From NCBI GenBank assembly GCA_026168455.1, contig CM047429.1, positions 57,541,623 to 57,605,622 on the forward strand: DNA of 64,000 nucleotides, in the 5' to 3' direction. Of the stretch, positions 27,201 through 38,041 are shown piece by piece (position 1 is the first letter of the stretch; every line of letters starts with the position of its first letter). This stretch comes from Theocolax elegans (lineage: Eukaryota > Arthropoda > Insecta > Hymenoptera > Cerocephalidae). The notes under the pieces were generated by a model. It ran no database searches, was not told the origin of the DNA, and worked only from the letters and a program-made list of their open reading frames with translations. A program made the translations under genes and the position numbers.

Positions 27201-27925
27201 AGCTCAAACTTTTAATGCATTTAATTTTAATGCAGTTTTATTATATATACGTATATATTGTACGTAATAATCGTAAATTGAATCTATGTAAAGTCGGTCA
27301 CTAAATATTTAAATGACCCTCTTTATAACTATACAGAGTTGATACTTATTCAGACAAAGGAAATTATGCAAGGCTAATATTCTAAGAATAATATCTTGCC
27401 TCTATTATATGAAACTTGTATTGTGCACAGCTGAATAATCAATAGGCCTTTGGAAATTACAGCGTTAATATTAAACTTTAATATACTGAAATTCAAATAC
27501 CTTGCGTACATATACTCATTGTTTCTTGATTATACATTATTTTGTTAAATTTAGAGCACAGAGAAAAGAGCTAGAGAGATAGAGCGGAGAGAGAATATCC
27601 CTTCGAAAATAGTAGTATCAAAATTTATCGTTTTCTTTTTCTTTGTGTTAACCATCTTTCAATGTCGATAGGATATATTTCACAAAATGAAAAGTAATGA
27701 TCTAAAAAATATTGTTTTATGTTCCATACGAGGAGAATATAAATGTATTACGTTATACGTAAATTCGATCACAGAATCGGATTTTCATCTTGGAAATAGA
27801 CTTTTTTGAATTTATCATACTAAATGCATTGTTTACGTACCCATCCTATTTCCAGGCTTATGAAGGAACAGACAACTCGAGCGATAAAAATGACTTCCGT
27901 TCTTTGTTACTTACTGCACTACATA
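24223..27925. other. AT-rich spacer with one G+C-richer patch
   Basis: Mostly unstructured AT-rich DNA. A patch at about 24680-25030 has higher G+C, and a CT/T-rich tract at 24905-24990 opens two Leu/Ser/Phe-rich frames that are composition artefacts. No recognisable exon, RNA gene or mobile element. Confidence 0.55.
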
Positions 27926-28000
27926 TGTGTGTGTGTGTGTGTGCATCCCTCTCTCCCCTCCCTCTCTCTCTCTCTCTCTCTCTTTCTGTGTATGTGTGTT
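27926..28000. repeat. Compound (GT)n-(CT)n microsatellite
   Basis: A (GT)n run (27926-27943) is followed by a polypyrimidine (CT)n tract (27945-27985) and a short GT-rich tail. Overlapping frames on both strands through it are artefacts. A purine-rich tract follows at about 28092-28128. Confidence 0.9.
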
Positions 28001-28129
28001 CCGTATGCATTTTCTGATAAAACTTAAAGTAGCAATCGTAGTATTGTTATATAAAAAAGAGATAAAAACTGAATCTACCGATCTAAAGAAAAAGCTCGAG
28101 AGTAAGAAAGAGAAAAAGAGAGTGAGACT

Positions 28130-29257
28130 CTCAGTTTTACTCAACAAGCTTCTAGGAGAATGAAGGTGGAATCACCAGCTTGTATTTTCTTGCCAACCTT
28201 TTTTCTTCTCTGTAAATAGTTAAGGAAAAGGTAAAAAAAACCGACGTAAATTCGAATTTCTCTTCTACTATTTTTCATTTAGCTAGAGTAAACCGTACAG
28301 TAATTCGAATAATAAGTATTATTTTCTTTGTTTTTTATATATTCATTGTGTTTTTATTTTCGCCTAACTATAAGTATGTAATCAGATTTAAACACGAGTC
28401 AAATTATATACTTCCATTTGTGCGAATAAATTGCGAATAACACTATTGGTATATAAATTCGTCGATTTATCTTATTAGTGCATGCGTTATTGATTCGAGC
28501 GAAAATTTCAATTGATTTACTGTAGTATTGGAAATAATATTGTACGCGCGTGCACGCGTATATAGTTGAGAAATCAAATTATAAATATAAACGTATATTT
28601 GATGTTCGATATCTCAAATAACTTTTTTTCCATTTATACAAAAATATAATTAATACATTTTAAATAAAAGCTTGATCAGATGAAAGGTAGAATAAAAAAA
28701 ATGGTAATTCTATAATTTTATTTCAAACTGGATGCTACTAAAAGTTAAAAAAAAAAGGAAACAATTTTTTTTTTAATTCTTTTATACGCTGTATTACATT
28801 TTTTGTTAAAAATTTTCTACAAAATTAATTATTAGAGTGGTTTAATCAAATTGCTTTGTGTATTTTTTTATATGACTTATACTTTACGGCAATTACTTAT
28901 AACGGGTAAAATATGGATGTGTGTTGGTAAATAATCAAAATGTCACAAATATCACATTACTTCTAAGCAGCAATTACCCTTGGTTGTAATATTTAAAGAA
29001 AGGAAAAAATATTTATACAATATATTGATATACACAATATATAAAACATATTTTACGTCAAAATTGAATAAGCGTGTAAGTAAAGTAGCTTAAAGTACGT
29101 TGCACAAATGGGGCTTTAAAATATGAAAGTATAATAGTGCTGTAATAAATGGATTTTATTATTGCAACATCATCTTTGCGCATTAGCGAACCGTAAAACA
29201 TGCTTACCCTCACAACGTCCGCTTCCGAGCGAAAAATAATTGAACGCATTAATTAGG
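28130..29257. other. AT-rich spacer
   Basis: No gene or element recognised. A/T homopolymer runs are present. Confidence 0.6.
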
Positions 29258-29282
29258 ACACACACACACACACACACACACA
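29258..29282. repeat. (AC)n microsatellite
   Basis: Uninterrupted AC dinucleotide run of about 12 units. Confidence 0.9.
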
Positions 29283-29728
29283 GATACATATATTAATTTA
29301 TTTATTGTACAGACTATTTCACGATGGATCTATAAATATAAGTTTTAGTGTGCACAATTCATCCAATAATATAATAGTTATTTAAAAAATGTCAATTCAA
29401 TGGACGCCAGAAAGGATTTAACCTGTCTCCTCTGCATCAAATTGAAATGTATGTATAAATAACAATCTCTTATAATTGAGTGTGTACTGTTAGATTTTTG
29501 GTTAAATAGTTGCTTATGAAAATGATAATTAGAGAAAGAAAAAAATATTTGAATCGAGGTGAATGAGTATACTGATAATATAAGTGTGCATAAGATGAGT
29601 CATCTGTATGGCCATGCTCTTGCACTATCTTGACGCAGGTTCCGCTTGGTGATGATTTGCTCGCGCTCTAGTTTTGATAAGACATCGCGGCTTCGTTTAC
29701 TTCTATATATATATATAGCTACTGTAAT

Positions 29729-29968
29729 ATGGCAAAGGATCGTTCTTATAAGATAACGGACAAGTATAGCGTGCAATTGAGCGCGAAAATACTATGCGAT
29801 TTCCTCGACGATTTTACTTTCAATATCTCATACGTCGTTAAATTTACTTTGGATTTTATAATTTATTTATTTTATTTATTACAACTATTTCATTTTCTAG
29901 CTTCGAATCAATTTTCGTTTTCCTCGAAGGTGATTTTTAACGTTGTAACTGATTATAACAGAGGATAG
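29729..29968 (+). CDS. Unrecognised 79-codon open frame (doubtful)
   Basis: The ATG (context AATATGG) opens a frame whose first 35 residues are mixed and charged, with several G/C-ending codons (GAC, AGC, GTG, GCG, TTC, CTC). The rest is hydrophobic Leu/Phe/Tyr-rich. A possible donor, CGAAG followed by GTGATT, lies near 29930. The preceding 100 bases (29610-29700) are also somewhat richer in G+C. No domain or family is visible, so it may be a chance frame. Confidence 0.12.
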   Translation: MAKDRSYKITDKYSVQLSAKILCDFLDDFTFNISYVVKFTLDFIIYLFYLLQLFHFLASNQFSFSSKVIFNVVTDYNRG

Positions 29969-31388
29969 TAGATATAACGGTATGTAGAGAATTAGATGTT
30001 TTTTTTTAGTAACACAATACTAGCAATTTAAATATAAACAACCACTTATTTTTAACAAGAAAACGTATAAAATGTAGTTTTAAATGCAAATATAAACTTG
30101 ATTAGATTAAAATTATTGCATAACTCGCAATTTTTCAATGATAAGCTGCTTGAAGTATTTCTGATTTTATCGAATTGAATTATTGCTCAAGTCGAAAAAA
30201 AAACTTGGTATCAGTTCACTTCCAAAACTAGCCTTATCATCGCAAATAATTTCAAGAAAATAATGTGAAACTGTAACCACGCATGTCACTCAATTTTATT
30301 TATTTAATCTAAAGCAGAGCAATACACGATATGTTAATTCTAGACTAGAATATTATTTTGATTTATATATTTTTAAATAATATAAGTAAAAGGAAAACAC
30401 GTAGTACTTTTTGTTAAACTGTGTTATTCAATTAAAACACAACTACTATTAAATACTCGTTAGTAATTAAAAAAGAAAGTATATTTACATTTAAATTAAA
30501 TAGTACAGAAAAATGAATTTGATAAAAAGAAAACATAGTAATACAATTCTCAGAAGATCTTACATAACGGTTTTTACCTAAATTTAACTTTCACTGTATG
30601 TACATTATAAACGGGCAGGCTGGCACAGTTACGACTCCTAAAAAGTTCAGCAAATGGAAAACGTGATATAGCGTTACATTTAGTGCAAGATAATTTCTAA
30701 CTGAAACTCTATTTAACAATGATTAGCGAGTTCATTTTTATTTTATTTCCAATATAATGAGAGCTTATTGCTATGCAATTTAGCGTTCACTTGCAAATAG
30801 TATAATCATAATGGTGACCTTTTTCAAACTGTACTATGTATATGCACGATGAACAAACTTTCGATTCATTACAATGACCTCGACTGTGCGATACTTGCAA
30901 TTCGACATTAACTAAAGTTAGTACAAAGTAAAGTGATTCTTAAGAGCAAAAACTTTCATCTAGTTTTTTTTTTCGTAAATAAATTTTTAATCTAATTAAT
31001 TGAAACGGTTGACGTCGCATTTAATGGACAAATTATTCGTATTCGTAATGTTGCATTTCGATAAAATCGAATTATTATTACGTTTATCTGTTCAAATAAT
31101 TAATTAAAATATCCTTTCTGTGATAATAATAATGTATTCAAAAGTATTTTTATTCATTTCACGCAGTAGAAATTGTTATAAATTTTCAGAAAATTATTAA
31201 AAACAAACAAACAAAACATTATAAGAATATGAAGTATTTATAAACAGTATAATTTTAAGTTGAGTTCAATTAAAACTATTTTACATCGTTACTTTTATCA
31301 TCGGGAACTAAAAATGTCATATACAGGAGAAAACCAAAGGAGCATAATCTTTCTCATCCGTTCGACGAATCCGACCTGTATAGTGGTT
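29969..31388. other. AT-rich spacer
   Basis: No gene recognised. Confidence 0.6.
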
Positions 31389-31423
31389 GGTTACATTTTA
31401 TGTAACCGATCGAAACCGGTTTC
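31389..31423. promoter_or_regulatory. Adjacent perfect palindromes, including a Grainyhead-type AACCGGTT
   Basis: GGTTACAT and ATGTAACC form a perfect 8-base inverted repeat around TTT (31389-31407). Five bases on is the perfect 12-base palindrome GAAACCGGTTTC (31412-31423). Its core AACCGGTT is the known consensus of the Grainyhead transcription factor family. A second AACCGGTT lies at 35393-35400, so single matches may be chance. No gene start nearby supports function. Confidence 0.2.
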
Positions 31424-31572
31424 CTCGCGACATTTCATGTAAAGGTTATCAACTGTCGATGATCGTCGAGTTGGAAAAAGAAAAAAATACACACATATTT
31501 ATATATATATATATATACGAATACACACATATATAATTTCTTTGTTGGGTGGTGTATATATATACATGTATG

Positions 31573-31585
31573 TGGTCAATGACCT
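31573..31585. promoter_or_regulatory. Ecdysone-response-element-like IR1 site
   Basis: TGGTCA A TGACCT matches the IR1 nuclear-receptor consensus AGGTCA-n-TGACCT at every specified position except the first base. Established knowledge: ecdysone receptor/Ultraspiracle dimers bind such inverted repeats with one-base spacing in insects. Whether this copy is used is unknown. Confidence 0.25.
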
Positions 31586-31619
31586 TTTTACGAGGGTCTA
31601 TTTACTGAAGAGATCCCCA

Positions 31620-31653
31620 CTGATGACTAATCCTTAAAATAAGGTTATTGAAA
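31620..31653 (+). repeat. CTGATGA-hairpin-GAAA motif
   Basis: CTGATGA (31620-31626) is followed by a hairpin of CCTTA and TAAGG around AAA, extended by three pairs past a one-base bulge, and then GAAA (31650-31653). The order matches the hammerhead ribozyme core, and a related arrangement occurs at 22644-22673. Unpaired bases sit between the conserved blocks and the stem, and no stem I/III partner is obvious, so a catalytic RNA is unlikely as it stands. It may be a decayed repeat end. Confidence 0.15.
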
Positions 31654-31654
31654 C

Positions 31655-31886
31655 TACAAGAATTTATTACACACATATACTCGACGTCTTTTGCGCTTAT
31701 TTTTTTCATTCGCTGCGTTTATAAGCAAAGATAATGTTAAAAATTGTATAAAATTAATCGCACATTGCATCTCACGTTTTATGCATATATACTATATATT
31801 ATTAATGTACGTATGTGTGTATATGTATATATGGTTATAAATTTAATAAATTAATAGATGTATGGTTAAGAAGGTTCAAATATGCA
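31655..31886. other. AT-rich spacer
   Basis: Short TA/GT-rich words only. Confidence 0.55.
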
Positions 31887-31909
31887 TGTGTGTGTGTGTG
31901 TGTGTGTGT
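31887..31909. repeat. (TG)n microsatellite
   Basis: Uninterrupted TG dinucleotide run of about 11 units. Confidence 0.9.
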
Positions 31910-34763
31910 TTTAAATGTTCAATAATTTGAATACAGGGACTAATGGAAAGAAATTACGGTTTGTGATGTATTAGGAATTCGAGAACTTCCGTTATTCATA
32001 CAATTTTACATTTTGAAGAATTCCATACGAAAACATCGTATACTCGTTCAAACAACAGTAAAGTAGTACATTATTGACTCTAGGAAACTTGGTTTGAACA
32101 AGATGGAAAATTTCTCCGTTTTATCTCGGTGCATTTTGTTTTCTTCTTAACGTTTGTGCCTTACATTATAACCAGTCAAATATTACATTTTTTCCTCGTT
32201 TTTTTTTCAAACGGCGATGTTATATATACGCTTGCTTGTTTTTGAATAATGATTTTTAAATATAAATTTTCTAATGGGTATATATTAGTACAGTAAACTA
32301 CAAAATATAAATTACATACTTTTTTTTATACGTATACAGTTATACAATTATTATTATTTGGCAGTGTAAACATTACCGTTTATTATAATGTAGTTTGTAT
32401 TAAGTAATCATTATTTTTTTATGAAAAAAAATTTATAAAGGCAATAAAATTTTATCAAAATAAATTAACTATAATTATAGTTGGACACACGTTGAAATTA
32501 CATAGTTAATAATTATTAAATTTTGGAAATAAAAATAACGAATTGTCATCGCATATGAATTTCAAAGAAAATGATTATCAGAGTCTATAAGATGCAGAGA
32601 CACGTCAACATGTTACCAAGAATCGTCAGAAAAACAATATATAACCACTAAAAACATACATTATTTCAATAATAAAGCAAATAAAAAAAAAGTAATCAAC
32701 CACTCGCGATAATAAGATCTTATTATGAACCTGTTGCAGCTGTTTGTGTGTATAGGGACATCTGTCGAAAAATCGCGTGTATATTTTTAAAAAAAAACGG
32801 AGTTAAAAAAAACGCAAATGTAAACAGCATTCCAACTCGTGCAATCGCCAGAGGCATCAAACTTACATACATCGATCGACAGCAGCACGTGCTGCGTATA
32901 TATACATATATACACCCATACGCACGCACGCGAACGCGTGTTATCGATTGCGTCGGAGATGTAACAAGTAGCCTTGCACAGGTAAAAGGCTCTTCTGCTC
33001 AGCCTGACTAAACCTGGGAAGTGCCTCCGCATGAGCATTAAACTCTAAAGCTGCTTTCCTTCCGAGACAAGAAATTCTGTTGTGTTTATATACATACGCG
33101 TATATACAATACGCATATGATAAATGGATCGATAGATCCTCCGTAACACCTGATGACGCTCATTCTCTCTTAAATACACGTAAGGATGATTTTATTTTAA
33201 CTTGTATAAATATGGTAAGAAAATGTTTAGATTGATTTTACTATGGAATTTAAATAATTTTAATTGGCAGTCGTGTTCATTAGATTGTTGCGATTGCATT
33301 ATCGTGGGAATGCAAGAAACAGGTTGAATAGTATTGTTGCACGTTGATTAAAATTATTCAAAACATTATTTCAAGCATAGAATTAAAATTTGCATTCGAA
33401 TACAAATTAAAATAAAATTTTTAACTGTACGATGTAGTATAAATCGTCCAATACGTTATATTGCACGTTAGGAGAAAGTATACATTATTATTCGTATCAA
33501 AGAATGTGAATTATAATATTAAATATCATAAATAATCGAGTGATGTCGAAGTTGACAAATATGTGTAATATACATTTTTTATATTGCTATATCAATTAAA
33601 ATAATATTTCTGGTCTTACGAATAAGTGAAAGTTGATTAATATAAAACATTTTTTTATCGTTTTAACGAAACTATATATTTTATTATGAGCATTGTTATT
33701 AACGTTTATTATGTATTTTAGAAAGTAACGTGAAATTCCTTTTTTTTAATGTTTCGTGTAAATTTTTTGTATACATTATTATTATCTCAAATATTGCAAT
33801 AAAAAAATAATTCTGTTTATTCTCTTACGAATTTCTATAAAGAAGCATTCTTATCAGTTCGTATTACAACCTAAAAGAAAAAAAAGAAAATACGATACAA
33901 ATTTTTAATACTAATATCTTGCATTTTGTCTTGTCAATATTACAACATGTTTAGCTTGTATTTGTATGTCCATCAATTTTTATTGCGTAAGCGACAAAAC
34001 GATTTTTTTAAGAGGGTTGTATTGAGAGGTGAGTCATTGTGATTTATTACACTGATAAGCTTAATTTTAAAAGTATGACTAACATAAAGAATTCTTTTCT
34101 TGGTATATTTATGCACTATTATGCATCAAACCTATCCTTTTCCAAAACTAAATATTCATGACTTTCATGTGTTTCAAATGATGCAACGCTCGTTTTGAAT
34201 GACTTCTTTTAAAATAAATAAACACCACAGAGTTTCGTAATTTATTGAAAATTTACTAAAAGCATCTTTTTTTTTTAACGTATGCGTCAACAAATTTAAT
34301 ACAAATAATTACCTTTTGCCCTTTATATTGATTATAAAATGTATTTATTACACTATACTTTCGAAGTGCATGCGCGCTATAGCATAATTTTAAATAATCA
34401 ATTCTTATAAATGCAAAATTTTGAATAAATAATGAAATAATTATTTATTTGATATTTAATCAGCAACAGCAGCAACTCGAACGATAAATACATTTTAATC
34501 TGCTATTTCATTACGTACTTAGTGCAAATTAAATTTCAACTGTTATTATTTGAATCGTATTTAAATTTATGAATACGTAATTATTTATAATTTAATAACA
34601 TAAATGATTATCAAAGTACAATTCCGTACGTACATAACGAATAATAATATTCAAAAATTGTATGCATATATGTGAGGGAAGCGCATAATATTTGAAAGCT
34701 ATTCATTAGTGTAGAATTTTAAGATAATTAAATATTAATATATTATGAGTTATTTAATGTACT
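31910..34763. other. AT-rich spacer
   Basis: No gene recognised. A modest rise in G+C at about 32820-33070 includes CACAG followed by GTAAAA near 32980, which resembles a splice donor, but no convincing open frame precedes it. Confidence 0.55.
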
Positions 34764-34824
34764 TCACATGTATATATGTGCACGAACACGCACACATACG
34801 CACACACACACATATATATATATA
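34764..34824. repeat. Compound TA/CA microsatellite
   Basis: Interrupted CACG/CACA units followed by a CA run and a TA run. Confidence 0.8.
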
Positions 34825-35999
34825 ATAAAGAATAAAATGTAATTAGCTATTTTGTACAACACACAGGCTTTTTACATATACAATTGAATGCAAATGATGC
34901 AAACGAAAGAGTAGAACAATGTATAAATTCTCATTTCTCATTAGCATGAATTACCAAACAAATTTTATCTTTCATTCCTATGCTATTTTATTTTAACTCG
35001 CGGAATATATTTAACTAAATTGCTTTTCTAAAAAATCTATATACTTCTCAAGCAATTCATTAATTTAACATTTTTTAAATATATTATTTAAATAATGTTT
35101 GTTTTCTTTTATTGCGTCTGTTGTTAATCACAATGAATATATCAAATTCTTTTGTTGAAGCAAATAAATATTTGCATCTCAGCATCATTATCTTTTTGCC
35201 AATTATATGTGGTAATAAATAAATACTTGTTAATCTTGTTAAAGAATTTTACAGGCTTACGTAAATTTATATAAAATATACAAATGAACATAATAATTGT
35301 ATTAATTTCGTATTCGGTAAAAGCCTAGAATATTCATTTTGCTTTTAAAAGAAAAGTGCTATCAAGATGAAAGGATTTTTTTTATTGTCCAGAACCGGTT
35401 TTATTACCAGACTTTAATTGGATTTCTTATCTCTGTTATTTTTCTTTTTCTAATGATTAGTAAAAAAAAAAGTAAAATACTAGAAGAATTTAAAATTTTA
35501 AGATTTTAATTTAGAATAATGACTTTGTTCATTTTATTACATTTAAGATAATTCCTTGGCGTGAAAATAAAGCCTTTACAATACGTAATTTTGGAGGTAT
35601 AATATAAACGTACTAATTAAAAATTTTAAAATGTTTATAACTCTTTTAGTCAGCGATCGTCTATAATATTTAATCCTTCTTGTAAACGTATAATTTATGC
35701 AGAAATTTTACATAGATATTTTTAATTTTTAATATGTAATTCTTATTTGCATAATGTTGAAAAAAAAATCGCATAAAAATAATTTATTCAAATCTACTTT
35801 TTATGTATTACTTTATCTAGCGCGTTAATTATTAGTTTGAAAAATAAAAATGTTTGAATAATTAAAAAAAGAAATTGTAAATTGTACAGTTATCGATTGC
35901 ATTTTTGTAACAATTAATGATGTGCATAAAATTTGCAGTAAAGATAAAACAAGTGAAAAATACTACTTTTACAAAGTCGAAAGACGAATCAGTGCAACG
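34825..35999. other. AT-rich spacer
   Basis: No gene recognised. It contains an AACCGGTT word at 35393-35400. Confidence 0.6.
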
Positions 36000-36360
36000 T
36001 GGAACAACGAAAACGCGCAGGTGCGTGTGGCGCGAACAGCAGACTCGGAAATAAACTGCTCGACGAAGGGGAAAAGATGAGAAAGTAAAAAAAAGGGAGA
36101 ATGAGAGAGAGAGAGAGAGAGAGAGAGAAAGAAACGCACCACAGGTGCTACACCTCAGGCAGTGTATTATGAGCCCGGGAGCGCCTCGATTTCAACGCGC
36201 TGCACGACTCCACTCGAGGCGAGAGAATCTTCATCCTTACTCGGTTCTTACTTTTTCTCCCTCCTCTTGCGCAACCTTGTTTTCTTCGTGTACTTTCGTC
36301 CGCAGTTACCCGACTCTTTATTCATTTTTACAGCTGGTCGTTGTACTTGAATTAGCTTAG
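36000..36360 (+). promoter_or_regulatory. G+C-richer island with (GA)n and E-boxes; possible 5' exon
   Basis: A (GA)n run (36103-36129) is flanked by CpG-containing mixed sequence. CAGGTG E-boxes occur at 36018-36023 and 36142-36147, with CACCT at 36151-36155, the word class bound by Snail/Zeb and some bHLH proteins. A plus-strand frame from the ATG at 36169 is open for 63 codons to a TAG at about 36358; it begins Met-Ser-Pro-Gly and turns Ser/Phe/Leu-rich, with no family match I can make. TTTTTACAG near 36325-36333 resembles a splice acceptor. A promoter-proximal island is the simplest reading. The small protein is unsupported. Confidence 0.25.
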
Positions 36361-37571
36361 TTGGACTTACTTTAGTAGTCAATGCGTTTTTTAAGCTAAG
36401 CGATCTTATCTTTTTCAATGAGTTTGACGAATGCTACAAACATATATTTACTATGCTGCGAATTCAATTTCAATTTATTAAATTATATATAACAAAGTTT
36501 TTAATGAATATTAAACAGAATTTTATGTAAGTCAATATTAATATTTGTATAAATATTAACTGAATTACAAAATTTCGTCGACAAATTTTAATATCCATTT
36601 GACATCTTAAATAAATGTATTCATATAATCAAATTACGTAAATAATGACTTTTTTTTAAATTCTATTTCCGATTTTATCAATATTAATATCGTAGGAAAA
36701 AAAAAGATGAAATGAAATTACGTATTGATTTATTCATGGCATTTGTTATTCTTGTTCAATCGAATGCTTCGTTACGTATTCATAAGGTAATTAGAAGAAT
36801 TGATTTTACATTTTTTAAATAGTTACTATCTGTTCTCTTGGCATATAATTATGTTTTCCTATCCTTATCTTAACTGTTATTTTATATCGTCGTTTCGCAA
36901 TTTATATTTTTCAACATCCGTTTATAAATGTTTCTCCTGCTCTCTTATTTTCTTTTCATTATTCATCCTGTACGACTTCGCTATATACTACTACAAAATA
37001 CTGCTTTTATTTTTCTATCTTCCCGTTATTTTCTTATCAGCCTGACACTTAAATTATTGTTCTTGATTCATTTTATTATTTGCTTCTTTATGCTTTATTT
37101 GAAATTATTGCGAAAATAATAGGTATATTCATTGTATGTTTATAATAGATATGTAAGAAAAATATTACCTACGTATATTATGGTATGTACCTTCTTTGGA
37201 TTTTTATATGGAATTACCTTATATGTATACTTGCACATTTGTGAAATACAATAGTCTAACCTACCATGTCATTAAAGTGAATAACCGCTTCCTTGTATCA
37301 AAGAATAAGTTAATACATTAAAACAAAAAGAATTCTTTAATCATTAATAATCAGAGTTTATTTAACTTGTTCGCAGTATTATTCGATGATTTTAGAAAGT
37401 GAAAAAAAATTATTAACTGCATTTTCAATTTCTATCGATACACGCTACGTAATTCCCGGTGACTGTTTTTGACCACTTATTTTTAAAATGAGTAAGTTGT
37501 TTTTTTTATTGATTACAACGCACCAGTTGGAAAAGGGATTATTGAAAATATTTTATTTACGGAGAAAAAAT
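36361..37571. other. AT-rich spacer
   Basis: Two overlapping plus-strand frames (36800-37119) are strings of Phe, Leu, Ile and Tyr, typical of T-rich DNA, and are not called. Nothing else is recognised. Confidence 0.55.
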
Positions 37572-37797
37572 TTATTGGTTTTCACGCCGATAGCCATTTA
37601 ACATAAATGAATAATCACGCATCATTAATTTTCTAAACGAGAAAGATAAATCATCGCTATTAATACCGTCCTCGTGATATTCGTAAATTCCGAGAGTTTC
37701 CTTTTGTACAGAACGAGAAATCGAAAAATGTCGATTGTCAAGAACCACAATTCCATCGGGTATTAACCTCACAAGGGGTGTGAAACATTGAACCTCT
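37572..37797 (-). CDS. Possible terminal exon, product unrecognised (doubtful)
   Basis: On the minus strand a frame is open for about 75 codons from an acceptor-like sequence (CCTATAG or TGTCAG near 37800) to a TAA at 37574-37572, with AATAAA about 15 bases after the stop. Codon use is fairly regular, and the peptide is mixed: a Leu-Ile-Pro-Asp-Gly-Ile-Val-Val stretch, then many Asp, Glu, Ser and Arg, ending in Tyr-Arg-Arg-Glu-Asn-Gln. The upstream part of the longer frame (to 37892) crosses a CA-rich tract and looks non-coding. No domain is recognised. AATAAA is frequent by chance here. Confidence 0.17.
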
Positions 37798-37919
37798 CTG
37801 ACACTATAGGTGGTAAACCACACATACGCGCGCACAAACGCAGAGTTTATACACACACACCCACACCCACACAAATGTCGAGGATCGAGCATCGACAGCT
37901 ACTCGTGGAGTCATGCCGG

Positions 37920-38041
37920 TATTTTATAATAACTGGGTTACGAGCTCGAGCTTCGATCCAGTGCACACGTGGGTGGCGTGAACTTGAACTGCGAGTGAAC
38001 GAACCTCGACCGCACAAACCTCTGCGTAACGCGTTTTCCAG
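37920..38041 (+). promoter_or_regulatory. Candidate core promoter and short 5' exon
   Basis: A TATA-like word (37925-37930, within TTTATAATAA) lies about 30-35 bases upstream of an initiator-like TCCAGT (A at 37960). About 80 bases of G+C-richer, CpG-containing DNA follow and end at a strong donor, CAG followed by GTGAGC, at 38041/38042. That arrangement is what a plus-strand non-coding first exon would show. Each element is short and the TATA spacing is slightly long, so chance is possible. A degenerate CA-rich tract lies at about 37850-37874. Confidence 0.22.

Noticed and set aside
27790..28163. Several overlapping 65-80 codon frames on both strands
   Set aside because: All cross the (GT)n-(CT)n microsatellite and encode Val-Cys, Ser-Leu or Arg-Glu repeats.
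36800..37119. Hydrophobic frames that look like membrane proteins
   Set aside because: Phe/Leu/Ile/Tyr content follows directly from T-rich DNA. There is no boundary, start context or motif.
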